NCBI GenBank assembly: GCA_039000515.1
Contig: JBCFYV010000001.1
Span: forward strand, 33,006,061-33,070,060
Direction of reading: 5' to 3'
Length of the DNA: 64,000 nucleotides
From: Timema cristinae
Lineage: Eukaryota > Arthropoda > Insecta > Phasmatodea > Timematidae
Below are positions 11,061 through 22,404 of the stretch, piece after piece. A program made the translations under genes and the position numbers. How positions within the stretch are numbered: position 1 is the first letter of the stretch; each line of letters begins with the position of its first letter. The notes below the pieces were generated by a model, which did no database searches, was not told the origin of the DNA, and saw only the letters and a list, made by a program, of their open reading frames with translations.

Positions 11061-11105
11061 GTACTTAAGGCGTATAATCCGAACGGGCAGTAAGAAGTGG
11101 TGTAA
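10632..11105 (+). mobile_element. SINE-A, split by a nested SINE-B
   Basis: The head has TGGCGTAGTTGACTAACGCG (A box) and GAGGCTCGAATCTCGG (B box). The body runs to TTAGTACTTAAG at 10843, is interrupted, and resumes at 11061 with CGTATAATCCGAACGGGCAG and a tail of GTAAGAAGTGGTG. The two halves rejoin exactly where family members are continuous. Confidence 0.85.
10844..11058 (+). mobile_element. SINE-B, 5'-truncated, nested in SINE-A
   Basis: It begins within the SINE-B body (CCCTTCCTTCACCTCTG), lacks the tRNA head, and ends with the shared tail plus (TAA)n. The 12 bp repeat TAGTACTTAAGG flanks it at 10832-10843 and 11059-11070. It is a retrotransposed insertion younger than the host SINE-A. 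Confidence 0.9.
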
Positions 11106-11126
11106 TATATATATATATATATATAT
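11105..11126. repeat. (TA)n microsatellite
   Basis: About 22 bp of alternating TA followed by a T run. It joins the 3' end of the SINE-A to the MITE that starts at 11137. Confidence 0.8.
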
Positions 11127-11136
11127 TTTTTTTTTC

Positions 11137-11767
<631 letters not shown>

Positions 11768-11799
11768 GGGAACTCTAAAGTTATTGGCTACCAGTACAA

Positions 11800-12140
11800 A
11801 AGCTCGCCATTAAAACTTATCCTGAAACACCTCCATCCAATCATTAAACTGTCAACCAACCTCCTTCATATTCATTTTAACATTATCCTCCCATCAACGT
11901 CTCAGACTACAAAGAGATCTTGTTACTTCAGGTTCCCCTACTAAAATGTTGTGTACACGTCTATCATCCTCCAAACTTACCACATGACCACTCCATCTCA
12001 GTCTGCACTCCTTTATCATCTTTAATATGGGTTGAGAATGCATATAAACCATGAAGCTACTTACTATATAACTTTCTCTATTCTGTGTGTGCATCCCTCT
12101 TAGACCCAAATATTTTTCTCAGCAACTCATTCCCCCATCC
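11800..12140 (-). mobile_element. LINE reverse-transcriptase C-terminal fragment
   Basis: The minus frame at 12109-11894 reads LRWSGHVVSLEDDRR, then VGEPEVTRS. This matches the (L/M)RW.GHV.RMEDDR...VGEPEG block near the C-terminus of insect non-LTR retrotransposon ORF2 proteins. The reading continues with frame damage toward 11800. It is a dead, 5'-truncated fragment. Confidence 0.75.
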
Positions 12141-12465
12141 CCCTCACTCCTAAAAAAAAAGTGTGCATATACTAACACGAAATGTCTCAAAAAATTAATC
12201 AAACAATTTACTAGTCAATTATATATTATAGGTTATGAAACATAGGTATAATAATATTGTAATATTGATTGTCGGGGTAACATCATTCGTAGCACAGTTT
12301 CTGGAAAGATTAGCCAGTACTAATGTACCGTTGCCGGAGGGACTACCCGAAGAACAAATCGTACATCCTTTCCATGGAAACTCTTTCCATGTCCCAATGA
12401 GATGATGGTGATGGTGAGTATGAGGGTGTGGAAATAGTAGAAACTCTTAAAAGTAGTTTAAGTAT
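12141..12465. other. Gene-free stretch
   Basis: AT-rich on the left. At 12280-12430 there is a less AT-rich piece with no match I recognise. Confidence 0.3.
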
Positions 12466-12469
12466 AACC

Positions 12470-12600
12470 AACCAAACCCTTGTGCCCGTTGGGGTATTTC
12501 CCCTTCAGGGGAAAATACCCAAGGTGCCAGCTGGGAATCGAGTCCAGAACCTCTAGGCTCGTAGCCAGTTACACTAACTACTACACAATGGGACAGTTAG
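12470..12600 (-). mobile_element. tRNA-like element, minus strand
   Basis: On the minus strand TAGTTAGTGTAACTGGCTAC (A-box-like) is followed by GGACTCGATTCCCAGC (B-box-like). The head differs from SINE-A to SINE-E. A hairpin (GGGGTATTTCCCCTTCAGGG region, 12490-12520) follows. Possible SINE; only this copy was seen. Confidence 0.4.
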
Positions 12601-12604
12601 TGTA

Positions 12605-13330
12605 ATATAGATAATAGCACTGATATACATAGTATATCTTCTTTTTCTGACATTCAGTTAAAGTACAACTATTCAAAATTGTTCAGCGAGTATTACAGAA
12701 GAAGTTTAGAAACAAGTTTATAACGAGTTTTTAAAAAAAAATTCCGAGAACTATTATGAAACGAACATTACATACAGTTAAATTCTGGGAACTATTTTGT
12801 TGAGTGAATAGCTTCTTTAATGGTCATTCATTACCTTCTATTCACGCAGCAGATTCAATCATAGACGTCGAAGGGATTTTTTTTTCTCTGAGTACATTGA
12901 CATCAACTTTCATTCAAACAACCTTGTTTAGTGTACGAGTTGAAGTGGGGTGTTGTTTTGTTTTTCGAAAAGTTTGATGTTCCCTGAGAGACGACTATGA
13001 GTTTGGCAGTAAATGACATACCCTGATGATTGACAATAAACTTGATTTATTTTCCTTCTTATTTAACCTCAACATAAAATCGTGTTTTTTTTAATCTCTT
13101 GTAATCAAACCTACAATTCGATTCCCATTAAAAAAAACTTATCTGGCCGACTAAAAAAGCTCCTAGAGATCTTTTCACATATTCATACGCCAGGTCACGT
13201 GATCCACAGCTGTCTTTTTTATATATAATAAAATAACCTATAAAATAATATGAATAGTATAATAGAATGAACTGTAGATCTCAAAAAATCATACGTTTTA
13301 TAAAAAGGCTTTTCCCCCCATAGTTACACT
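12605..13330. other. Gene-free AT-rich stretch
   Basis: No exon, tRNA or complete repeat is recognised. T-rich runs are common. Confidence 0.4.
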
Positions 13331-13335
13331 TTTTT

Positions 13336-13576
13336 TAGTACCGAGTCTTACTACCCGTTCGTGTTGTACTCCTTTGTACTAAACTACGCTGGTGGTTTTA
13401 GAGATCAGGAAGGTTATATTTAGATGAAGTCTGATTACATTTTCGTGTAGGGGGAGTAGAAAACGATTTTGGGAAAAAAAATCAGCCCACCTGACTGAGA
13501 TTCAAACCTCGACTCCCGCGTCATCAACAGTCCAGTATATTTCGAGAGTAGAGCATTAGACCACACGGCTACTGAG
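13336..13576 (-). mobile_element. SINE-C, minus strand
   Basis: Minus strand: GTGTGGTCTAATGCTCTACT (A-box region), GAGGTTTGAATCTCAG (B box), and a tail ending GTAGTAAGACTCGGTACTAA. It is diverged and no target-site duplication is obvious. Confidence 0.75.
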
Positions 13577-13949
13577 TTGGGTAGTATTATGTTGTTAAAA
13601 TGTATTCATGTATCAAGGCGACACAAGTAGTGACGATTAATTTATATTTAATTTAGCTTTACTTTACGCTCAATCACACTATGCTATATTTTTATTGTTT
13701 GGATAACAATTAAATAATTATTTCATAATTTTTAGCTATTATTTGCGTTTATTTGAAGAAAAAGAAAACTTATTGGGCTGTATTTGTCATTAAATATATT
13801 TATAGTTCGGATTTTGGTATTTATCTGGATGTTTTAATGTTACCCACATTCAATTCATCAATTAATAAATTAACTAGTAACTAATAGTAGGATAATATTT
13901 GATTGTAATAAAAATAAATATTTTGTAAACCAGTGTAATCATAAAAAGG

Positions 13950-14735
13950 ATGGAGATAGTGAAGAGTGGAGGTAGTTATATACTGACGAGTTACATACCT
14001 TGCAATCATCACAAGACAGTGTAGGATAATCAGATTTTGCATATTACGGTGGGTAGGACATATTCCGTGAATGTAATAATCTATAACAGTGTTAAGGGAA
14101 TTAATTTACTGGCGAACCCTATGGGAAGATATCATTGGGTAGATATAGACGCAGATAGATGTCATTATATTAGACCTGAAAGATATAAAGTGTAATGAGG
14201 TAGACTGGATAGAGCTATCTCAAGATAGGGATAAGGTGTAATGAGGTGATCTGGATAGAACTAGCTCAAGATAAGGATAAGGTGTAATGAGGTGGACTGG
14301 TATAACTAGCTCAATATAGGGATAGGGTGTAATGAGGTAGACTGGATAGAACTAGCTCAATATATGAATAGTGTAATTAGGTGGAATGGATAGAACTAGC
14401 TCAAGATAGGGTCAGGGTGAATTGTGGTGGGCCAGATACTGAATAAAACTAGTTCAAGATAGGGATAGGATGTAATGGGGTGGGCGAGATGGAACTAGCT
14501 CAGGATAGGGCTAGGGATGAGATGGACTGGATAAAATTAGCCTAAGATAGGGATAGCATGTAATTAGGTGGAATGGATGGAACTAGATCAAGATAGGGAT
14601 AGGGTTTAATGAGGTGGATTGGATATAACGAGATCAATATGGGGATAGTATACAATGAGGTAGATTGTATTCGTAATTTTGTAAGTGCAGCAGTGAACTT
14701 TGGAGTTTCTAATGGCATAAAGTAAGTAAATAAAC
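13950..14735 (+). mobile_element. LINE 3' fragment with internal expansion
   Basis: The plus frames carry LYTDELHTLQSSQD near 13975, homologous to the W.RL(H/Y).DELH.LY segment also seen on the minus strand at 25019-25255. Near 14685-14720 there is AAVNFGVSNGIK and a stop, the C-terminal end of this LINE ORF2 type. Between them the segment DWIELAQDRDR is tandemly repeated. Stops and frameshifts show the copy is dead. Confidence 0.75.
14197..14690 (+). repeat. Minisatellite of about 11 x 46 bp derived from LINE coding sequence
   Basis: Units begin near 14197, 14243, 14289, 14334, 14378, 14423, 14476, 14519, 14564, 14611 and 14657. The core is GAGGTGGACTGGATAGAACT followed by AGCTCAAGATAGGGATAGGG. 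Each unit translates as the LINE block DWIELAQDRDR. The period is not a multiple of three, so the array is not a coding expansion. Confidence 0.9.
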
Positions 14736-14778
14736 AATGAACATTTTGTTAATCACTATTTTTTTTTTACATCGCGCA

Positions 14779-14915
14779 AGGAATGCCAGGTCTCCACCGT
14801 GGTTCGGATTCCACGTTAAACTGTAGGTCCTTCATTTCATCTCACAATCACCCTACCATTACACATTAGCGTAAGTGCGTATGACCCGAACGGGTAGTAG
14901 GACGCGGTGCTAATA

Positions 14916-14944
<29 letters not shown>
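14779..14944 (+). mobile_element. SINE-B, 5'-truncated
   Basis: It starts at GGAATGCCAGG, lacks the head, and ends in the shared tail and (TAA)n. The 11 bp repeat TACATCGCGCA at 14768-14778 and 14945-14955 is its target-site duplication. Confidence 0.9.
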
Positions 14945-14947
<3 letters not shown>

Positions 14948-15150
14948 ATCGCGCACTACTACCTTTTAAAACAATATAAATTATATTACGCTAGTAGGTT
15001 AAGGGTGGTTAAGGCATAGTAGAGATTAAATGTACCCACATTCACTTGGAGGGAGATTATTAACAATTAGAGAAAACATCCATCAGGGATTCAAACCCTG
15101 ATCTTTTCGTAACTGCAAATCCAGTCTATATGAGCTTGATGTTTAATTTG
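14945..15150 (-). mobile_element. SINE-C remnant, minus strand
   Basis: The inverted shared tail ATCGCGCACTACTACC, a worn body, and AGGGATTCAAACCCTGATC (inverted B box, near 15088) are present. The nearby SINE-B inserted at its tail end. Confidence 0.6.
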
Positions 15151-15289
15151 TGTGCTCACAGACCTGGGTTACATATAACTTAATATTATATTAGATTTAA
15201 AAAAATAGTTTTGATAGGCATGTGGATAAATGTCAAGCTCATAAAGTAAATTTAACCGGTGACAAAAAAGCATGTGTAGGTTATAATTC

Positions 15290-15455
15290 CGGCTGTATGC
15301 ACTAAGTATGTTTGTTTCTTAATGTTTTTACACCCTCCCTCCAAGAAATATTGGGTCTATTTCCCTGATCAGCCTCATGAGTAGTTACACACAATGACAT
15401 TAGTGTAATTAAATGCGTATAACTCTGACGAATAATAAGGCGTGGAGCAATAAAA
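15290..15455 (+). mobile_element. SINE-C 3' remnant
   Basis: TTTTACACCCTCCCTCCAAG and the tail GCGTATAACTCTGACGAATA, then AATAAGGCGTGGAGCAATAA, match the body and tail of the family. The head is not recognisable. Confidence 0.5.
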
Positions 15456-15459
15456 TAAA

Positions 15460-16384
15460 GAAATCTTAGTTTTTAGTTCAGCCCAAAGTCGTACAAAACA
15501 TCTTAGAACCATTTTATTCAGTCCATTTTTTTTTTCTACTTCCTAAACATATGTGTTTCTATAATTAACTTTGGTAATTTCAAGATATGTAGTACTCCCC
15601 CCTCCTTCGCTGCCACCAAAAAGCTGTCAAACATATATTTCCCTCTTAGAACATTACTCCTCAAACCTAACACCACATGATGCCCCACTCTCCCTCCCCA
15701 CCCAACTCCTTTCCTCCCTCAAGGGAAAGCGAAGATCGATCCCTCGTGGTCCTCGCGGTCACATGATTAATCTCTCGGCGGCGCCATAAGATGTCTCTGG
15801 TGTTGGTGGTATTCCTTCTATCAGAAAATAAAACAATCCAACCTAACTCCCCACCCCACTGGAAAAAAAACCACTCTCCACTATCGAAACCTTCCCTTTA
15901 TTTCAAATTATTTTACACTGTTGTAACGGGGTGGCAATATTCTCGGTCTCTAAGGCACACACCTTGGCGGAACTAAACGTCCCGTGGGGAAGGTTGGTTC
16001 GTAAGATAACAATACAATAAGTCCTTGACGTACACGTATTCTAAATTAGCCCCATGGCTTCTTTGGTGCTGATTGACAGCTTTGAAAAGTTAAGACCAAG
16101 TTTATGTATCCTTACATATGCATATGATCTGCAAAAGCACTTGTTTAGCAGCTGTCACTTCAGAGAGTCAAAATATATTATAAGGACTTGTGTTTTATTT
16201 ATTGTTGACCTTGAAATGTGTTGTTAGGCCCAGTATTGATTATTAATTTTTTCCACAATATTTAAAAAAATAATTAAAATAGCATTTAGTCCCATATTAA
16301 TTTTAAATTATTAAAAACTAATAATTTTTTTAATAAAAAAATGTTTTGTTATTTTACAAATAATTATTTGTTAATAGTATTATT
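15460..16384. other. Gene-free stretch with a CpG-containing patch
   Basis: A pyrimidine-rich tract (15595-15720) is followed by a CpG-clustered patch (about 15730-15790, including TCTCGGCGGCGCCATAAG). A short open frame with a hydrophobic start follows at 15791 but has no recognisable homology. It might mark a promoter; evidence is weak. Confidence 0.3.
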
Positions 16385-16396
16385 AATAACATTATA

Positions 16397-16662
16397 GACC
16401 CGCCTTGGTGGCGTAGTTGGCTAACGCGCTAGTCGTGTATAGCTCGACTGCTGAGGACGGGGAGATCGAGGTTCGAATCTTGGTTGGGTGAACTTGGATG
16501 TTTTTTTCCTAAACTGTTTTCCACTCTCCCTCCACACAAATGCGGGTTCACTTCCTCTAATTCAACCTTCCCAATTCCTAATCCATTAGCGTAATTGATA
16601 CTTAAAGCATATAACCTGAACGGGTAGTAAGACGCGGTGCTAAATAATAATAATAATAAAAA
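16397..16662 (+). mobile_element. SINE-A, full length
   Basis: TGGCGTAGTTGGCTAACGCG (A box), GAGGTTCGAATCTTGG (B box), the CCACACAAATGCGGG body and the shared tail with TAA/A-rich end are all present. The 12 bp repeat AATAACATTATA at 16385-16396 and 16663-16674 is the target-site duplication. Confidence 0.92.
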
Positions 16663-16739
16663 AATAACATTATAAATGTGAAAAATCTGAATGTGTTGTA
16701 TTACACGTAGAAAAATAAAACACTGTCATAAAACTTTTT

Positions 16740-17070
16740 AACACTATTACAAAATTGTAGACAACATTCTAAAGTAGTTTAAAGTAAAGAGTGGTAATAA
16801 TTAAAGTTAAGACTTGGATAGAAAACCCAGGAATAGCTATAACAAAATATATAGAGTTTTAATTTAATGAATTAGATAGTTTTAAAATTGGTATATGAAT
16901 TAAGTAGCTTTTAATATTCAAAATATTGATTATATTTTGCTTTTAATGAGCGACAAAATGTCATATAAGAATTCTCAATAAATTGATATAACATTGACTT
17001 AAAACATGGGTTGACGACAAGTCTAAAACATATAACATATTAAAATTTAGTTACAAATCTTGGATAAAAC
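16740..17070 (+). repeat. Dispersed repeat, copy 1
   Basis: About 330 bp that recurs in the same orientation at 53625-53965. Shared blocks include CATTCTAAAGTAGTTTAAAG, GAGTGGTAATAATTAAA, TGAATTAGATAGTTT and GGTTGACGA.AAGTCTAAAA. Non-coding; the element class is unknown. Confidence 0.7.
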
Positions 17071-18915
17071 AAATAAAGGACAAAAACAAAGTTTAAAGAT
17101 CAACAGTGTTTAAATTAGGCAATAAAATTGAATTAGTGCGTCAGCATCTCCCAATGAAGTTTAATAAAGTAATGGAAATGTTCTTGTTACAACGTTTTTG
17201 AAGAATATAATAATTTTAATTTTAAGATTATGTATAAAATCTAAGCCTTATCTTGTTTCAGTCCCATTACTCCTTGTGATAATCAGCCATTAGAATGATG
17301 CTGATTTATATTCTTCCGACATGTTTCAGTATTAAAATACCATAATCATCGATACCGTAAAATGAAATTAAAGAATCATGAAGAAAAATGGAGAATTATG
17401 TTGTACGATAATCTTGATAAATTACCGTTATATTAATGAATTTGTAGAAAAAATTAATAAACAAACAAACTTACCAACGTCGCTGTGATGGATTAGATTC
17501 ACTGCTCTTAAACAGTTATAACAATGTCTCTAATAATACAATAACTTTTAACTTGAAGTCTTAGATGGTATGTAATTAATCAACACTGGAGAAAGACTCA
17601 CAAGTATATTTTTTATTACACTTGAAGATTTTTTGGAATACGATAAAAATCCTAAAACTCGAGGTTAAGCCTAGAGGGTAACACAACACAATCTTGGGGT
17701 TATAGTCTTGATACACTTAAATTATCGAATAAATATATATCGATCCCTAGAAAAACTCGCTATTTTTTTTTATCACACGCTATAATGTTATATTAGATAA
17801 ATAATTATTCTAAGATAACTAAAAAAACATTTATTATCAAGGTTAACACGCTCACACACTAAACTAATTAATATTAACAAAATAACACACAGATTACAAA
17901 GTAGCCGAATTAATATTCAAAAAGACACTGTATTATTCAAATTTGTAATAAAATTATTATCGTAGCATAAGTACTCAACTATAAAATATTTTGTTCGATT
18001 CAACTAGATTTTTTAGACACACGCACTGGTTTTATTAAATGGATTTTATATTATAATTTACTATAATAATATATATTTAAAATGTTTTATTTTGATTATG
18101 AGAGTAACCGTTTGGTTGGTTGTTTAGTTTAAAAGTTTTATTTTGTTGTTTAATTCAAATTAATTATTAAAAGCAAGAAAGCGTTAAAAGTGGCGTTATA
18201 TGCTGTAAACAAATATGGCCACTGAATAGAAGCTACGCTACCGGTTGGTGACGTAGAAAAAAAGAGTACCTTGTTGCTGGTTGGGTGTCGAATGGTATTA
18301 ATACTCGTATTTACAAAATTTAAACTTTATATTATTTCACAAACATTATTTATGTTTTTTCCTCTTTATTATCACAAACCATTTATTTATGTTAAAGATA
18401 TGCGAGACCCGTGCAGAAAATATTTATAACTGAATATAATACCATTATATGTAAAATTTCACGCTCTATTTAACCTGTAATTGCCACAAGAGTTAAAAGT
18501 AAAACTATAATGAATTTACTAGTTTTTTTCTTAAATTTATTATGAAAAATAAAATTATACTGTATTCCTTGGAAAGTATTGTTAAAAGAGATTTATAATA
18601 TTTTTAGTGATATAATAGTAATACTTAGCAAATAATAATTATTTTCAAATATGTTGACAAAAGTACTTTTAGTCAATGTTGGCATTACTGACAGCATCTG
18701 CTAGCTGTCATGTAAATCCAAAGAAGTGGTAACGCCACTCTAGTACGCGCATTCTTAGATACGTGGATGTTAGTACTTTAACTTACGACTAGCAGTGCCA
18801 TCTATCAAGCAATACTTTAAACATGATAGATGGTATTCCTGGTAATCTGATGCGCAGCTGATAGTGTCGTCGCCATTTTATTTGTTCATAAAAAATACTT
18901 TTTGGCTTTAACTGT
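17071..18915. other. AT-rich gene-free stretch
   Basis: No exon is recognised. At 18185-18285 a less AT-rich patch includes TGACGTA. At 18790-18840 the pair GCCATCTATCAA / ATGATAGATGGTA forms a hairpin. Possible decayed element ends or a regulatory patch; neither is certain. Confidence 0.35.
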
Positions 18916-18917
18916 AC

Positions 18918-19470
18918 TTAACCCGCTTCGGTGACTGCTTGGTCTAACATGCTACTCTTGCGGTAGACTAGACTTCCAATAACAGAGAGAAAGAGGTTCG
19001 AATCTCTGTCGGGTGTACTGGGGTTTAAAAGAAAATTGTTTTCCACTCTATTTTCATGAAAATCTGGTACACTTACTATATTATTACTATTATTATTAGC
19101 ACCGCGTCTTACTACCCTTTCAGGTTACACGCACTTACGCTAATGTGTAATGGTAGGGTGATTGTGGGATGAAATGGAGGACCTACAGTTTAACGTGGAA
19201 TCCAAACCACGGCGGAGGCCTGGCATTCCTCACATTCACAAGTTGTGATTAATACACGTCTTGTCAGAGGGGAAGGAAGGGTATGGCAATCAGATAAATC
19301 TGTGCCGGGACCGAAGATTGAACCCCGCACCCCAGCACAGAAGTCTGACACCTTACCCATAGAATACCAGGTTACCTTACACTTACTATAAATATCCCTA
19401 AAAACCACTAGAGTAATTATTAAATACACATATAATCCGAATAGGTAGTAAGACGTGGCGGTAAAAAAAA
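18918..19470 (+). mobile_element. SINE-C, split by a nested SINE-B
   Basis: Left half: TGCTTGGTCTAACATGCTAC (A-box region), GAGGTTCGAATCTCTG (B box) and body to about 19080. Right half: from 19391 through GGTAGTAAGACGTGGCGGTA near 19460. A minus-strand SINE-B lies between the halves. Confidence 0.8.
19081..19377 (-). mobile_element. SINE-B, full length, nested in SINE-C
   Basis: The minus-strand element has the SINE-B head (B box GGGTTCAATCTTCGG), the 13-nt-longer body variant (TGTATTAATCACAACTTG), the shared tail and (TAA)n. The 13 bp repeat TACACTTACTATA at 19068-19080 and 19378-19390 is the target-site duplication. Confidence 0.92.
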
Positions 19471-19649
19471 GCCTTTGAAACTAATACGCATGTCAAAAAT
19501 GTATTGTGTTTAAGCACCATTCGACTTACGTGGTGTTTCAACTTGCGCGTAAGCCTTCGAATAGGATTAATCGCCTACTTACTGCTGTAATAATAATAAT
19601 AATAATAATAATAATATAATAATATTAATAATATTAATAATAAACTTTC

Positions 19650-19900
19650 AGCTATTCTTGCAATGTCTGTTAACACCTTAGTTCATTCTCCTAAACATGC
19701 TGAACTAGGCGTTCCGTGGATCTATTCCCAGTATGAGGGAATAAATTATCATCGTAGGTGAAATTAGGACCTTCCCTTTCATAGTGATGAATAATTTATG
19801 TATGGAGTGTTGGGTGGTGTTTAATTAATTTTAATTCTTTTTTAAAATCGAGCTAGTTTGCAAGTCTTGTGCTAATTTAAGGAGTTTGTCCAGAAAGTTC
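19650..19900 (+). mobile_element. SINE-E (tRNA-like head)
   Basis: A tRNA-like head with GTGGATCTATTCCCAG (B-box-like, about 19713) is followed by AATAAATTATC and TTCATAGTGATGAATAA, then a GAGCTAGTTTGCAAGT block. The same order of blocks occurs at 43430-43620, supporting a low-copy repeat. Confidence 0.5.
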
Positions 19901-19904
19901 ACTA

Positions 19905-20420
19905 TGAATAACTCAAACAAATCAAAATAAATGTTTGTCATAAATATATTCCCCTATTATTTCGTTTCACAAATATTACGAGTGTTTATTATTAAATGTA
20001 TATTTTAAGATAAATGCGGGAGAAAGTATGTACGGTGAACCGTACCATTTATTTTTCCTGACTATGTTAAAAAAAATATCGAGATAAAATAAACTTTGAC
20101 AAAATAAATTTTATGTTGTTGTTATTTTGTGGTATTTGAATTATAAAATGGTTGCGCGGGTAAATTCAAACAGATGCCACCAGATTGCTTTGAATGAAAC
20201 CATATTATTATATTGAGTTCTATGAGACGAGAAAAACAAACCTACTTAAACCTCAATCTCATCTTTGTATTCATAGATGTGGAACATCCACTCTACGGAA
20301 GAAAAGTTCGGTAAATATGTTATATTTCATGGTTTGCTTTCACGGAAAAAAAAAAAAAAAAATGAAGAATGACGTGGAAGTTAAATTATAAGGAGTGGAA
20401 TATTTTTTTCAAACGAGAGG
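19905..20420. other. Gene-free stretch
   Basis: AT-rich sequence with an A17-like run near 20346. No exon or complete element recognised. Confidence 0.35.
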
Positions 20421-20422
20421 TG

Positions 20423-20423
<1 letters not shown>

Positions 20424-20459
<36 letters not shown>
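20424..20459. repeat. (TA)n microsatellite
   Basis: About 18 TA units immediately 5' of a SINE-C. Confidence 0.9.
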
Positions 20460-20460
<1 letters not shown>

Positions 20461-20691
20461 CGTGGCCGCATGGTCTAAAACGTTACTCTCGCAATAGACA
20501 TGACTGCCGATAACGGGGAAAACGTGGTTCGACCCCAGTCAGGTTTTCTAAGGGTTTTTTCGTAAATTGTTTCCCATTCTCTCCACACAATTGCGGTTAC
20601 ACTTCTCTGAATTCAACCTTATCCCTAACCATCATCATAATTAGTGCATAGTTGTACAACCCTAACGTGTGGTAAGACATGCTGCTAAAAT
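20461..20691 (+). mobile_element. SINE-C
   Basis: TGGCCGCATGGTCTAAAACG (A box), GTGGTTCGACCCCAGTC (B box), the CCATTCTCTCCACACAA body and the tail GGTAAGACATGCTGCTAAAA. Confidence 0.8.
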
Positions 20692-20699
20692 AAAGTTGA

Positions 20700-21125
20700 A
20701 TGGAACTAACAAATTTTTTTAGATATTTAGAAATTTTATCAGACTATAGCTAGTTTTACTCAAGACCTTTTGCTTAAAAAAAACTGACTTAATCTATGCC
20801 CAGAAATTTTTTTGTATTGATTTCAAGAATGTATTTTTTGTTTATATCAAATTAAAGTTGTTAACCAAAGGCGTCGCTTGCTATTATTTATTTATTTATT
20901 TACTTGGGAAGACAAAACATATCAGTTTTCACTTTAGATTAGAAAAAATAAATTATTTCGTACAAAATTAATAACACAAACAAAATATAACGGAATTCGG
21001 AATTTGATCGATTGCAATAGTGTTTCAATCCTATTTCCACTAAACTTCTCTATTTTTCCACAAATACTTTAGAAAAACCGTTAATAGCCTATTTGTCAGA
21101 AGTGCCCATTAAAAAATCAATACCA
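20700..21125. other. Gene-free AT-rich stretch
   Basis: Includes a short TTTA repeat near 20885-20902. Nothing else is recognised. Confidence 0.35.
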
Positions 21126-21208
21126 AACTATTAAGATGATTGTGAAGGTGACGCGAGTAGAGGTAACCGTTTTTACAGTTTTTATAGCAAAATATTTTTG
21201 TCTAAATA

Positions 21209-21507
21209 TTATTATTATTATTAATTATTATTATTATTATTAGCACCGCGTCTTACTGCCCGTTCGGGTTATACGCACTTACGCTAATGCGTAATGGTAG
21301 GGTGATTGTGAGATGACATGAAGGACCTAGAGTTTAACGTGGAATCCGAACCACGGTGGAGGCCTGGCATTCCCCACATTCACAAGATATCTGGTCAGAG
21401 GTGAAGGAAGGGTTTGGAAATCAGATAAATCTGTGCCGGGACCGAGGATTGAACCCCGGCCGCCAGCACAGAAGTCTGACACCTTACCCCTAGACCACCA
21501 GGTCACC
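21209..21507 (-). mobile_element. SINE-B, full length, minus strand
   Basis: Complete head (GGGGTTCAATCCTCGG), body, shared tail and (TAA)n. The 12 bp repeat TTTGTCTAAATA at 21197-21208 and 21508-21519 is the target-site duplication, within the MITE. Confidence 0.92.
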
Positions 21508-21639
21508 TTTGTCTAAATAAAATCAAATATTGTTCAACTACATAAGTTTAATTTTATACAAAGGGTTAAATAAACAGTTATTTAGTATGATATGAGCATA
21601 TTAGCATTCGATGAGAAACATTTTTAATTAATATAATAT

Positions 21640-21890
21640 TATTAGCACCGCGTCTTACTACCCGTTCGGGTTATACGCTTTATGTACTAATTACGCTAAT
21701 GGATTAGGAATTGGGAAGGTTGAATCAGAGGAAGTAAACCCGCATTTGCGTGGAGGGAGAGTGGAAAACCATTTAGGAACCCCCCCCCCCCCCCCAATTC
21801 ACCCGACCGAGATTCGAACCTCGATCTCCCCGTCCTTCGCAGTCGAGCTCAACCCGTCTAGCACGTTAGCCAACTACGCCATCAAGGCGT
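21640..21890 (-). mobile_element. SINE-A, minus strand, with a C16 run
   Basis: The full order of parts is present on the minus strand. At 21780-21795 sixteen C residues (G16 on the element strand) replace the usual GGGGGTGG region. No clear target-site duplication. The homopolymer may be real slippage or an assembly artefact. Confidence 0.85.
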
Positions 21891-22404
21891 TTTTTTTAAA
21901 TAATTAAGATCAACAGTTGTCATTAAATTCCTAGACACCCTTGACAGATGTTCAAGAACTGTCAATATAACCATACGAATAAAATTGAACTCTATATTTC
22001 TACTGGATTTTTTTTTTTTTTTACTATAAACTGCAAAAACACGTGCCGCAACTCTTGTTCTCTACACTCGCGCCTTCAGTTCAATGTGAAAAGTGTTACT
22101 ATAGTATCGTCAAAACTAGGTGCAAAGAGGAAGTACGAGAGACAGAATAACGGAGCATAAAGGAAGCTGTTATGTACAATTTAAATTGAGGAGGCGAAAT
22201 TATCTCTGGTTAGATTATAAAACATATGTAATGTGGCAGCTATATTAGGTTTTGTGGTTGACTAAATTTTGTGTTAGTTTTATCGTAATTATGATTATGT
22301 TTACACACACACAAAAAAAGATTCCTACCTTCCACTAAATCGTCACCTGGTATGTATTTATATAACATACTCCTATACAGTAACAGCAACATTTAAAATA
22401 GTTT

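Larger units (their letters stand above)
21131..22077. mobile_element. TTAA-ended MITE interrupted by two SINEs
   Basis: The left end is TTAAGATG with GACGCGAGTAGAGG; the right end is near AAAAACACGTGCCGC and GCGCCTTCAG. The internal blocks AATCAAATATTGTT and CTAGACACCCTTGACAGATG match the other copies. A SINE-B and then a SINE-A, both on the minus strand, have landed inside it. Confidence 0.65.

Noticed and set aside
14197..14690. CRISPR-like or protein-repeat array
   Set aside because: Units are contiguous without unique spacers, not in frame, and match a LINE coding segment.
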